A DNA stretch of 64,000 nt from Natronobacterium gregoryi SP2 (GTDB lineage: Archaea; Halobacteriota; Halobacteria; Halobacteriales; Natrialbaceae). Positions 54,443-62,704 of this stretch are shown here, piece after piece. Under the pieces are notes generated by a model, which saw nothing but the letters and a program-made list of their open reading frames with translations, was not told where the DNA came from and ran no database searches. A program made the translations under genes and the position numbers. Positions within the stretch are counted from its first letter, which is position 1. Every line of letters begins with the position of its first letter. The stretch lies in the NCBI RefSeq assembly GCF_000230715.2, contig NC_019792.1, forward strand, positions 2,542,001 to 2,606,000, read 5' to 3'.

Positions 54443-55510
54443 AAGGGTGTCATAGAAGAGTTCTCACACCGTGATCACGGTGCTTCCCGGATTGTCTCCA
54501 CGTTCGTAGTTGGTAATTGCGATGACGAGACGAAGGCACAGAGCGAGGAACACCTGCGATCGTGCGTGAACGCGGCCTCGGGCGTGCGTTCGCCCGAGGC
54601 CGCAGTCCTTCACTGATTCGTTGGTTCGTTCGACTCCAGTACGGCGGTTGTACGTCTCATCCAACGTGGACTGCTTCAACTGAACGTCCTCGCTGTGTTG
54701 TTCGATACGGTCTTCGACCCTATACTCGATATCTTTCGGGTCGTCGGTGTTTCGCGCGTTGTACGGGGCGACTGGCACGACCCCTGCAGCCAGCAGGTGG
54801 TCGTGCCAGTCCAGCGTGTCGTAGGCACTGTCACCGACCATCCAAATCGGCTTGGCGACGGCGAGCGCGTCACGGGTGACGCGCATCGCCGTCTCCTCTG
54901 TCGCTTGTTTACTCTCTGTGAACTCCGCCGCAATCGGGATCTTTTGCCCGGTCGAGACGATTGTACAGCCGTAGCCGTGGTAGTACTCGTCGTTGGTTGG
55001 ATCGTAGCACTTCGACGCGTCTTGATCGGCAGGCATCGCCCTCACGTCAGTTGAATCAATGGAGTAGGTCAAGTCGAGCAGGCCCCGCAAGGCGGCCTGC
55101 TCGACGAGGTGGTCGAAAACCTCGTCAACGACGTGTTCGAGATCGGTGAGGAAGCGATCGACCGCGTCTCTCGACGGCGGTCGATCGAACCCACAGCTCA
55201 GCCAGACAACTGTATTCCGTAGCTCTCGTTCAACGGGGCGAATGCCGTAGATGTCCTTGTAGTAGCAGTGGAGAAAGCCACGCATCAGCTCTGGAGGTTC
55301 GTGGTCTCGTGTTCGCCCCGTCTCCGCCGGGGCGAACACGTCGAACTCTTCGAGAAACTCGAAGGAAAGGTGCTCGAACAGCGCTAGCGTCTCGGTCTCC
55401 ACGACATTGAAAAACGAGTCTACCGAAGGGTCATCTTGCAGGGTCGCTGAACTCATCCACCTCAGCGTTCACCCTGCTCTTTAGTGTGCTACTCGTTCTA
55501 TGACACCCTC
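54443..55510 (-). mobile_element. IS4-type insertion sequence, copy 2 (1068 bp)
   Basis: Same length as copy 1 and, as read, the same sequence in opposite orientation. The outer bases are AAGGGTGTCATAG at the left and CTATGACACCCTC at the right. A 6-bp direct repeat TGATTA flanks it, so this copy is a simple, probably recent insertion. It landed just upstream of the 55546 gene. Confidence 0.9.
54464..55456 (-). CDS. IS4-superfamily transposase, copy 2
   Basis: 330 residues, identical to copy 1 over the whole length (STDVRAM, VGDSAYD, and the YNRRTGVERTNESVK signature). Intact. The 16-bp palindrome before the stop is at 54467-54482. Identity of the two copies suggests recent transposition. 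Confidence 0.88.
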   Translation of the reverse strand: MSSATLQDDPSVDSFFNVVETETLALFEHLSFEFLEEFDVFAPAETGRTRDHEPPELMRGFLHCYYKDIYGIRPVERELRNTVVWLSCGFDRPPSRDAVDRFLTDLEHVVDEVFDHLVEQAALRGLLDLTYSIDSTDVRAMPADQDASKCYDPTNDEYYHGYGCTIVSTGQKIPIAAEFTESKQATEETAMRVTRDALAVAKPIWMVGDSAYDTLDWHDHLLAAGVVPVAPYNARNTDDPKDIEYRVEDRIEQHSEDVQLKQSTLDETYNRRTGVERTNESVKDCGLGRTHARGRVHARSQVFLALCLRLVIAITNYERGDNPGSTVITV

Positions 55511-55516
55511 TGATTA
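55511..55516. repeat. 6-bp target duplication, right
   Basis: TGATTA directly follows the right end of IS copy 2. Confidence 0.75.
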
Positions 55517-55545
55517 GTTTGGCGGGTAGTGTCCTAAACCCAAAG

Positions 55546-56316
55546 ATGCTATCTAATAAGAATGATGGTTTTATCATAACTCCGGAAGGACTGAAAAGAA
55601 TGGCTGTATTTTTACACCACTCATTTAAATACCGGTCTGAGGAGTTCTGTGATATCTATGGTGACCCCGAATCTAACACTCACACTCTGAATAGTGTTTT
55701 TACAATGGAATTACGTCGTCTGATCGCCTCATCAACCCTTTATAAACATATCAATGAATACACCAATTTAGAGCCAATAATGCTTGCAGGTGAAAGTAAG
55801 CCACGCCCGCCCTGGATGGTCTCGGTCAAGGTTAAGTCAGAGGAAAAATTTACTATAATATTTCCGGATGCTGTTAAGGAGTATTATAAATGGGCTTCCT
55901 TAAGCAATTATAAAAGAAAGATGTACGGTTCAGATTGTCTACTCGGTAGTGTACTAATTGAGTCTTCTAATAATACAGAAGATGAGAACCGATTTAGAGA
56001 AAATGGAATTCATCTTCCAGAGGAACAATGGTCGGTAGGAGAACAACAAATACCATCTAATGCTACTGACTCACTGTTCAAAGAATATGCTCAAACGATT
56101 CGTGAAGGAACCGATGATTTAGCATCTCTAAATTCATTTGACAGTATTACTGTAGTTGGGTTTGAACAAGCAGAAGGGCTTAGATCGGCGAATAATCCAG
56201 AGTACGGTAAAGTGTACGAATTGGGCGACGCGTATATCACGCCAATAAACCAGTTGAGAGATCCCAGTGATGTCGAAGATCTTGTTCAAAAGTCTGGGAA
56301 AGAGCGGGAAAATTAG
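55546..56316 (+). CDS. AT-rich hypothetical protein
   Basis: 256 residues from ATG 55546; an in-frame TTG at 55519 would lie almost at the IS end. Codons are clearly more AT-rich than elsewhere (many aat, tta, ata), so the gene is probably of foreign origin. Visible parts: LKRMAVFLHHSFKYRSEEFC, VFTMELRRLIASSTLYKHIN, IIFPDAVKEYYKWASLSNYK, SDCLLGSVLIESSNNTEDEN. No family recognised. IS copy 2 inserted immediately upstream and has probably removed or replaced its promoter. It is the last gene before the tRNA scar. Confidence 0.6.
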   Translation: MLSNKNDGFIITPEGLKRMAVFLHHSFKYRSEEFCDIYGDPESNTHTLNSVFTMELRRLIASSTLYKHINEYTNLEPIMLAGESKPRPPWMVSVKVKSEEKFTIIFPDAVKEYYKWASLSNYKRKMYGSDCLLGSVLIESSNNTEDENRFRENGIHLPEEQWSVGEQQIPSNATDSLFKEYAQTIREGTDDLASLNSFDSITVVGFEQAEGLRSANNPEYGKVYELGDAYITPINQLRDPSDVEDLVQKSGKEREN

Positions 56317-56537
56317 TTACTACTGTGCTAGACAGTGGTCACAAGCGTCGTACTCACCCTCGAAAAGAGCAGGTAGACTCGACATTCAGTCCTTTGAATC
56401 TAACTTGCCCGGGTGGCAATCTTCTGGGTGTTTTATTAGTACAGACCTGAAACAGGTGTTCTGTAGCAGGTCAAAGCCCGATATAGAAGGTGATCGGCCT
56501 GGAAGGCCAGTACCCTCGCAGTACAGTGGGGTCCGGC

Positions 56538-56578
56538 CTCTCGAGGCAATGACCAGGGTTCGAATCCCTGTCGGAGCA
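56538..56578 (+). other. attachment site: 3' part of tRNA-Glu(CTC)
   Basis: Reading from the anticodon loop: CTCTCGA (anticodon CTC), anticodon-stem strand GGCAA, variable TGAC, T arm CAGGG-TTCGAAT-CCCTG, acceptor strand TCGGAGC and discriminator A. The matching 5' acceptor GCTCCGA, D arm and 5' anticodon strand are absent upstream, so this is not a functional tRNA. A partial 3' tRNA copy is the usual product of integration by a tRNA-targeting recombinase and marks one end of the island. The intact gene and the integrase should lie left of the window. Confidence 0.75.
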
Positions 56579-56730
56579 CTACTCCCTTCTTCCGATTCTT
56601 TCTGTGGCTTTCGGTCGTGAACCAGCAAGGAACAGGCCACGGTTTTGGGCAATTCGATTTGAGATTGTCTTCCCCGAGTCGCAACCAGGTGGGTTCAAAC
56701 TGATCGCGGCTGTAGCATCGATAGGTACAG

Positions 56731-57576
56731 ATGGTCTCTCAGTCGGAGATTGAGCGGCTCAAACTGGAAGCGGACACGATTATGACTCGCTACCAGGAAG
56801 TCGAACAGGTATTGGAACAGGCTCGGAACGAAGATGGAGAACACTGGGAGACGGACGAAATCGAACTCACACTCGAAACGCCACATGGCGAAGAGATCGA
56901 TCTCGTGCTCGATTTACAGGCGAATCCGGCGGAGAACGCTCAAACGCGGTATGACCAGGTCGCCGAACTCGAAGCCGAGCATGAGCGACGACAGCAAATC
57001 GCCGATCAACTCGATCCACTTCCAGCAGATCCCGTTGCGTATCTTCTCTGCTATCACCTGGATGCTGTCGAGGGGAACTACCCGAAGTCGATCGCCGGAC
57101 ACCTCGATGCGGAGCGGAGCCAGGTCAGAACGTTGTGTACGGAGATGGAACAATCGGGAGTACTCGATCGCATTGAATCTGGGACGGTCAAGCAACGGCG
57201 CGTCAAGGCAAAGATGGCTGACGAGGTCCGTCAGCATCACACCTATTACCGGCTTTCCCGAGATGGAGACCACCTTCTGCGATTTCTCTCTCGACGCGAG
57301 GGGAAAGTAAACGTCTTGCGACAGCTTCCGGATGGGCACGCGATCGTCCAGCGACTTGCCCGCATCGGTTCGGACTCGCCTCGGGCGACTGCTGCAGAGT
57401 GGGAGATGAAGTTCGAAGACGTCAGGCATCTCTACCGTGCACTTCGACGCGTGGGACTCGTCACGCAGTACGACGGCGAGCCGGGCAATGACCAGGCCCA
57501 GTCAGCGACGGACCGCACGTACTATACGACGACAGCTGCCGGCAATGACGTACTCGAGGCGGTTGAGGAAGGCTAA
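56731..57576 (+). CDS. DUF2250-like winged-helix protein
   Basis: 281 residues. An N-terminal coiled coil (SEIERLKLEADTIMTRYQEV) and a beta segment precede a winged-helix region: VAYLLCYHLDAVEGNYPKSI, AGHLDAERSQVRTLCTEMEQ, SGVLDRIESGTVKQRRVKAK, then HHTYYRLSRDGDHLLRFLSR. A second HTH-like part closes the protein (AAEWEMKFEDVRHLYRALRR). Fits haloarchaeal DUF2250-type DNA-binding proteins. First chromosomal gene right of the tRNA scar. Confidence 0.65.
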   Translation: MVSQSEIERLKLEADTIMTRYQEVEQVLEQARNEDGEHWETDEIELTLETPHGEEIDLVLDLQANPAENAQTRYDQVAELEAEHERRQQIADQLDPLPADPVAYLLCYHLDAVEGNYPKSIAGHLDAERSQVRTLCTEMEQSGVLDRIESGTVKQRRVKAKMADEVRQHHTYYRLSRDGDHLLRFLSRREGKVNVLRQLPDGHAIVQRLARIGSDSPRATAAEWEMKFEDVRHLYRALRRVGLVTQYDGEPGNDQAQSATDRTYYTTTAAGNDVLEAVEEG

Positions 57577-57638
57577 TCTGGTGACTACGGAAACCCGGGT
57601 TATCGTGGCAGAAAGCGATATGAGTCCACAGTGACGGT

Positions 57639-58241
57639 TCACCCGGAAGTGTTATCGGCAACGACGAATTCGCTGTCGGTTCCCAGTGGGTCGGTGACGG
57701 TTCTCGTATCCATGGTCTCGAAGCCGGCCTCGGCTAATTGCTCGAGTGTCTGCTGTCGACCAGGCGCTGAAAAGAACATCGTCCCGCCCATCCACCCATT
57801 GCGTACGGTTTCGAAGCGACCGGTCGGAAGCGTCATTAGTAGTCTGCCGCCGGGTTTCAATACGCGAGCAACCTCGCGGTATACTGTCGGATGGTCGCTT
57901 CGTGGGACGTGAAAAACGGCGTGGGAGGCCGTTATCGCATCGGCGGTGTTCTCCGCTACCGGCAGGCTGGCCATGTCCGCTTGCACGAGTGTCGCCGACG
58001 GTACGGTGTCAGCCGCCAGTTGAAGCCCTGTTCGGGAGAGATCGATGCCGACGCTTTCTGCCGGAAGATTGGCCAGTGTCCTGGCTCCATCACCGCATCC
58101 GATATCGATGATCAGCGGCTCCGGGGGACAGTCGGCAAGCAAGTCGTCGATTAGCGCTGCGTCGGAACCATCCGGGTCGCGGCGCTCGGCGTAGGTACGG
58201 GCAATCTCGTCCCAAGCGCGGCGGATTTGGTCCCGTTCCAC
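57639..58241 (-). CDS. class I SAM-dependent methyltransferase
   Basis: 200 residues. Motif I is LIIDIGCGDGARTLANLPAE, followed by GIDLSRTGLQLAADTVP, ADMASLPVAENTADAITASH and EVARVLKPGGRLLMTLP: a UbiE/Methyltransf_11-type enzyme for a small molecule or lipid. The substrate cannot be read from sequence. It is a single gene convergent with the HTH gene to the left. Confidence 0.8.
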   Translation of the reverse strand: MERDQIRRAWDEIARTYAERRDPDGSDAALIDDLLADCPPEPLIIDIGCGDGARTLANLPAESVGIDLSRTGLQLAADTVPSATLVQADMASLPVAENTADAITASHAVFHVPRSDHPTVYREVARVLKPGGRLLMTLPTGRFETVRNGWMGGTMFFSAPGRQQTLEQLAEAGFETMDTRTVTDPLGTDSEFVVADNTSG

Positions 58242-58459
58242 GTACTGAGTTGTTGCGAGGACAGCATCAGTCTTTGCTCCCGAGCGACTAACGGTATCTG
58301 GCGACGGACAAACTCAGCAGTTGATACGGTCGCAGGTTCGTCCGCGTCTCGTTTCGGGACCCGAGTCTACGCTGTGTCGTTGATATCTTCTTCCGCCTGA
58401 AGCCGGGGAAAATCCCGAGGTTTGGGTATAAGTCGGCTGCTTCGCGGCGAATCTAATAA

Positions 58460-58682
58460 ACGGGTGGGTGTTCGCCTCCTATCGCTGCAATGGAAGTGCG
58501 AGGGACCTTCCACTCGGGGACTTCTACAGGCGAAGCGGGGTGAGTGTCTCGGGGTCGGACGGAAAGCAACGATTTCCGTGACTGAGCGAGCAAAGCTCCA
58601 CGATGTCCGCGAAACCTCTGGTTTCGCTCGATGATGAGACGCCTTCGGCGTCCCGAACCACTTGACCCCGAGGCGGTTCACT
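58460..58682 (+). mobile_element. IS200/IS605 (tnpB-type) 3' relic with hairpins
   Basis: A short frame ending at TGA 58541-58543 reads GGCSPPIAAMEVRGTFHSGT and STGEAG, resembling the extreme C-terminus of haloarchaeal TnpB (IS1341-type) proteins. The following 140 bases hold hairpins GCGAAACC-tct-GGTTTCGC (58609-58627) and GACGCC-ttc-GGCGTC (58638-58652) and end with cttgaccccgaggcggttca, like the right ends of such elements. The rest of tnpB is missing. The whole gene-free stretch 58242-58680 contains nothing else I recognise. Confidence 0.45.
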
Positions 58683-60213
58683 AGAGCTCTCCGTGTCGTT
58701 GCTTTTGTCGGAGTGTCTCGACACGATCTTTGATTTCTGTCATCGCACCGCTTTCCTGTTTGGAGTCTACGTGGCTGTACATCAGTCCCATCCGATGATT
58801 CGACCGGAGCTTGTCTTCGTTTCGGTCGAGAAAGTCCCAGTACAGTGCATTGAACGGACAAGCACGATTGCCGGTGTCTTTTGTCTTGTCGTATCGACAG
58901 TCACTGCAGTAGTCACTCATCTTGTCGATGTAGTTCGCCGACGAAACGTACGGCTTCGAGGCGAAGACACCGTCGCCGTACTGGCCCATCTCGACGACGT
59001 TCGGAGTTGTCACCCAGTGGTATGCATCAACGTATGTCGCGTGGAACCACTCGTTTAGCTGCGCCGGCTGAACGCCCCAGAGTGTCGCGAAGTTCGCTAA
59101 CACCATGAGCCGCTGAATGTGGTGTGCGTACCCGCGGTCACGAACAGCACCGATCGTCTGTCTGAGACAGCTCATGTTGGTGTTACCGGTCCAGTAAAAC
59201 GCTGGCAGGTCGGTCCCGGCATCGAGTTGGTTGGCGGTGGCGAGTTGCGGCATTTCGTGTCGGTAAACGTGCCGCATGAACTCTCGCCAGCCGATGAGCT
59301 GTCGCACCACCCCTTCGGCCGAATTGAGGGGGATCTCGTCGCGTTCGTGGTAGGCCTGCTCGATCGCGGTAACGGCCTCCCAGGGATGAAGCAAGCCGAG
59401 GTTGATCGACGAGCCCAACAGCGCGTGGGCCATCGCCCAGTCGTCGCTTCGCATTGCGTCCTGATAAGGGCCGAACGACGGGAGTCTGTTGGCAACGAAG
59501 TGGTCGAGTTTCCGCTTGGCCTGTGCCCTCGTGACCGGCCAGACCAGATCCGTCGTCGACCCCCAGGTGTCGAACTCCGCCGCGATCCACTCGCTTGTCT
59601 GTTGGGTGAGTTCGTCGTGTTCTGGTTCCAAGACCGGCGGAGAATCCCACGATTCGGGCGGAAAATCCTGGTTTTCGCTGTCGTAGTTCCACTCGCCCCC
59701 GACTGGCTCGCCGTCGTCGGTCATCAACACCCCTGTCTGCTGTCGCATCCACCGGTAGAAGGTTTCGTGTCTGAACGGGTCCTTGTCGGTGGCGTTTGAC
59801 CACTCGTCGAAGGCTTTCCGCGTGCCAACGAACAGTTCGTTCTGAACGACGTCGAGTGCTCCGCCTGCGTCCTCGACGAGGCTCTCAAACGTTTCGGCAC
59901 TTCGGTGGCTCGGCGACCGCATCTGCACGAGTTCATCGTCAGGGTACCGGTCGAAGTACGTCGCCAACCCATCAGCAAACGTCTCGGCTTTGATATACTC
60001 TACCTCGTAGCCGCGTTCGCGAAGTGTGTCTCTGAACTGCCGCATCCCAGCAAAAACAATCGTCAGTTTGTGGTGATGGTATCGCTTGCGCCTGGCGAAA
60101 TCGTGGGCCTCGATCAGTAGTACACGGGAGTCCGTCGGAGCGCGTTCGAGCGGACCGACAGCGGGATGAAGATGCGTCCCCAGAATCCACGGCACCCGAC
60201 GTTCGTCTGACAT
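58681..60213 (-). CDS. Fe-S cluster cryptochrome/photolyase
   Basis: About 510 residues from ATG 60213 (MSDERRVPWILGTHLHPAVG); an upstream in-frame start at 60273 is less likely. The N-terminal part is the DPRP/FeS-BCP Rossmann-like domain (VLLIEAHDFARRKRYHHHKL, IVFAGMRQFRDTL). The C-terminal helical FAD domain has WATLWGVQP-like helices and the cluster-binding run YCSDCRYDKTKDTGNRACPF, giving three closely spaced cysteines plus an earlier one. Enzymes of this class (PhrB type) repair (6-4) photoproducts with blue light. A core haloarchaeal function. Confidence 0.82.
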   Translation of the reverse strand: MSDERRVPWILGTHLHPAVGPLERAPTDSRVLLIEAHDFARRKRYHHHKLTIVFAGMRQFRDTLRERGYEVEYIKAETFADGLATYFDRYPDDELVQMRSPSHRSAETFESLVEDAGGALDVVQNELFVGTRKAFDEWSNATDKDPFRHETFYRWMRQQTGVLMTDDGEPVGGEWNYDSENQDFPPESWDSPPVLEPEHDELTQQTSEWIAAEFDTWGSTTDLVWPVTRAQAKRKLDHFVANRLPSFGPYQDAMRSDDWAMAHALLGSSINLGLLHPWEAVTAIEQAYHERDEIPLNSAEGVVRQLIGWREFMRHVYRHEMPQLATANQLDAGTDLPAFYWTGNTNMSCLRQTIGAVRDRGYAHHIQRLMVLANFATLWGVQPAQLNEWFHATYVDAYHWVTTPNVVEMGQYGDGVFASKPYVSSANYIDKMSDYCSDCRYDKTKDTGNRACPFNALYWDFLDRNEDKLRSNHRMGLMYSHVDSKQESGAMTEIKDRVETLRQKQRHGEL

Positions 60214-60420
60214 GGTGTACTCCTGTGGATCACCGACGACTGGAGCAGTCACTGCCTGTTCTACGGAGAGCAATTACTTAGCAAGTACGGGTACTCTTTT
60301 TATAGCGGGACGATTTCCGTGACGAGGAGACGCCGTCGCCGTCTCGAGTCACGTGATTCCGTGGCAGTTTGCTGGTGTGAAACGACGGGCATACGGAGTT
60401 CCCCGTCGTACTCCGATAGG

Positions 60421-60837
60421 ATGGTGTTCGAACTGCGAAAGCACACGGCCGACGTCGCGGTCGAAGCGACCGGTAACACGCTCGAAGACGTCTTTGCTGC
60501 GGTCGCCGACGGGCTGGCAGCCGCTTCTTGCGAGACGATCCCGGACGACGGTGATCGGTTTTCGGTGTCGGTGACCGCCGAGAGCCGCGAAGCGTTGCTG
60601 TTCGACTACCTGGACGAACTCGTCTACCTTCGAGACGTCCGGAACGAACTGCCCGTGGATCACGCGGTCGCGGCGATCGACGAGGCGGCGAACGGCTCCT
60701 TGTCGCTCGAAGCGCACGCCCGCGGCGTCCCACTCACGGAGATTACGGCTCGCGAGATCAAGGCCGTGACGTACTCCGAGATGCGACTCGAGCGAACCGA
60801 CGACGGCTGGGAGGCGTACGTCGTCTTTGACGTCTGA
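60421..60837 (+). CDS. archease
   Basis: 138 residues from ATG 60421. MVFELRKHTADVAVEATGNT, LEDVFAAVADGLAA, LLFDYLDELVYLRDV and GVPLTEITAREIKAVTYSEM are the standard archease blocks; the metal-binding Asp residues are in HTADV and near the C-terminus. Archease activates the RtcB ligase by promoting guanylylation and multiple turnover. It lies directly before rtcB, 197 bases away on the same strand, a typical pairing. Upstream in-frame codons (60319) lack archease similarity. Confidence 0.88.
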   Translation: MVFELRKHTADVAVEATGNTLEDVFAAVADGLAAASCETIPDDGDRFSVSVTAESREALLFDYLDELVYLRDVRNELPVDHAVAAIDEAANGSLSLEAHARGVPLTEITAREIKAVTYSEMRLERTDDGWEAYVVFDV

Positions 60838-61034
60838 CAGGATGTCGTACCGATTTGTCGATGCAACCACTTTGAGCGCGTTGTACTGGCAACAACTGGC
60901 AGGGAACCGTCTAACGTTCCCCCGACGGCTTCCGACCTCGAAACCCCCGGTTCGGTGAGCGATCACGGAGCGGGATACGCTGGTCGGTCGGGGGAAGACG
61001 AACATCTTTCATCCTCGCAGTCGGAGGTGCACGT

Positions 61035-62501
61035 ATGAGCAAGCCCACCTACGACGCCGACGGCATCACGCTCGAGCAGGTGCGTGAGAACGTCTGGGAG
61101 ATTCCACAGGAAGGCGATATGCGAGCACCTGCACGGGTACTCGCGAGCGAGGCCCTGCTCGAGGAGATCCAGGAGGACAAGACCTTAGAGCAGATCACGA
61201 ACACGACCCATCTGCCGGGGATCACCGAGTACGCGATCTGTATGCCTGACGGCCACCAGGGGTATGGCTTCCCCGTTGGTGGGGTCGGCGCGCTCGATGC
61301 CGAAGACGGCTGTATCTCGCCGGGTGCGGTCGGCTACGACATCAACTGCGGCGTCCGGATGATGCGGACGAACCTCACGTACGACGACCTGCAGGGTTGC
61401 GAGGAGGAACTCGTCGACTCACTGTTTGCCAACGTCCCGTCGGGGCTGGGCGGCGGCGGCATTGTCGAGGCCGGCGTCGACACCGTCGACGAAATTCTCG
61501 AGCGCGGCGTCGAGTGGGCCGTCGAGAACGGCCACGGCGTCGAGGGAGACCTGCTGCACTGTGAGGACGAAGGCCACCGGGAGGAAGCCGATGCCACGAA
61601 GATCAGCCAGAAGGCCAAAGACCGCGGGAAGAACCAGATCGGCTCGCTTGGCTCGGGCAACCACTTCCTCGAGGTCCAGCGGGTTACCGAGGTCTTCGAC
61701 GAGGGGGTCGGCGAGGCTTACGGCCTCGAGGAGGACCAGATCGTCGTCCTCATTCACTGTGGCTCTCGCGGGCTGGGTCACCAGACGTGTAACGACTACC
61801 TGCGGAAGATCGAACAGCAACATCAGGGACTGTTGAATCAGTTGCCGGACAAGGAACTCGCGGCTGCGCCAGCGGGCTCACAGCTCGCCGGGGACTACTA
61901 CAAGGCGATGAACGCGGCGATCAACTTCGCGTGGGTCAACCGTCAGTTGATCATGCATCGGACGCGGCAGGTCTTCGAGCGAGTGTTCGACCGGCCGTGG
62001 GAGGAAATGGAGATGGAACTGCTGTACGACGTGGCCCACAACATCGCAAAGAAGGAAGTTCACGATGTCGACGGGGAGCAGCGGGAACTGTTCGTTCACC
62101 GCAAGGGTGCGACGCGAGCCTTCCCCGCCGGCCACCACGAGGTCCCCAAAGCGTACCGCGACGTCGGCCAACCCGTCATCATCCCCGGAAGCATGGGGGC
62201 TGGCAACTACGTCCTCCGGGGTGGGGAGAACTCGATGGATCTCACGTTCGGCTCGACGGCCCACGGTGCGGGGCGGCTGATGAGTCGGACCCAGGCGAAA
62301 AACGAGTTCTGGGGTGGCGACATCCAGCAGGAACTCGAGGAGCAAGACCAAATCTACGTTAAGGCCCAGTCTGGGGCGACGGTCGCGGAGGAGGCACCGG
62401 GCGTCTACAAGGATGTCGACGAGGTCGTGCGCGTCTCGGACGAACTCGGTATCGGCGACAAGGTGGCGCGGACGTTCCCCGTCTGTAACATCAAGGGGTA
62501 G
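61035..62501 (+). CDS. rtcB: RtcB tRNA-splicing ligase
   Basis: 488 residues, full length. Diagnostic motifs: CMPDGHQGYGFPVGGVG, GAVGYDINCGVRMM (metal-binding Cys), SLGSGNHFLEVQ, HCGSRGLGHQ and STAHGAGRLMSRTQA with the guanylylated His. RtcB joins 2',3'-cyclic phosphate and 5'-OH ends using GTP and Mn, completing intron removal from pre-tRNA. High GC3 codons mark it as core chromosome. Works with the archease encoded just upstream. Confidence 0.95.
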   Translation: MSKPTYDADGITLEQVRENVWEIPQEGDMRAPARVLASEALLEEIQEDKTLEQITNTTHLPGITEYAICMPDGHQGYGFPVGGVGALDAEDGCISPGAVGYDINCGVRMMRTNLTYDDLQGCEEELVDSLFANVPSGLGGGGIVEAGVDTVDEILERGVEWAVENGHGVEGDLLHCEDEGHREEADATKISQKAKDRGKNQIGSLGSGNHFLEVQRVTEVFDEGVGEAYGLEEDQIVVLIHCGSRGLGHQTCNDYLRKIEQQHQGLLNQLPDKELAAAPAGSQLAGDYYKAMNAAINFAWVNRQLIMHRTRQVFERVFDRPWEEMEMELLYDVAHNIAKKEVHDVDGEQRELFVHRKGATRAFPAGHHEVPKAYRDVGQPVIIPGSMGAGNYVLRGGENSMDLTFGSTAHGAGRLMSRTQAKNEFWGGDIQQELEEQDQIYVKAQSGATVAEEAPGVYKDVDEVVRVSDELGIGDKVARTFPVCNIKG

Positions 62502-62704
62502 TCGTCGGGGTCGTCCCGGGAACTGCAGGCATTCGAGAGAGGTGTCGAGAAGAGCCACGGATCGCTTCAGACGGTTTGTTGTTCGTCAGTTCCGGCGCGA
62601 CCGCAGGAGCTCGCGGTCGCGCCGGTATATCGGTCCAGCAGTCCGTATCAGTGGGCGACCATGATCGGGGGGGCTTACATGCGTTCGGAGGGTAATTACG
62701 AACT

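Noticed and set aside
56480-56578. A complete tRNA gene
   Set aside because: No 5' acceptor strand GCTCCGA and no D arm are present upstream, and the 5' anticodon stem does not pair; only the 3' part matches.
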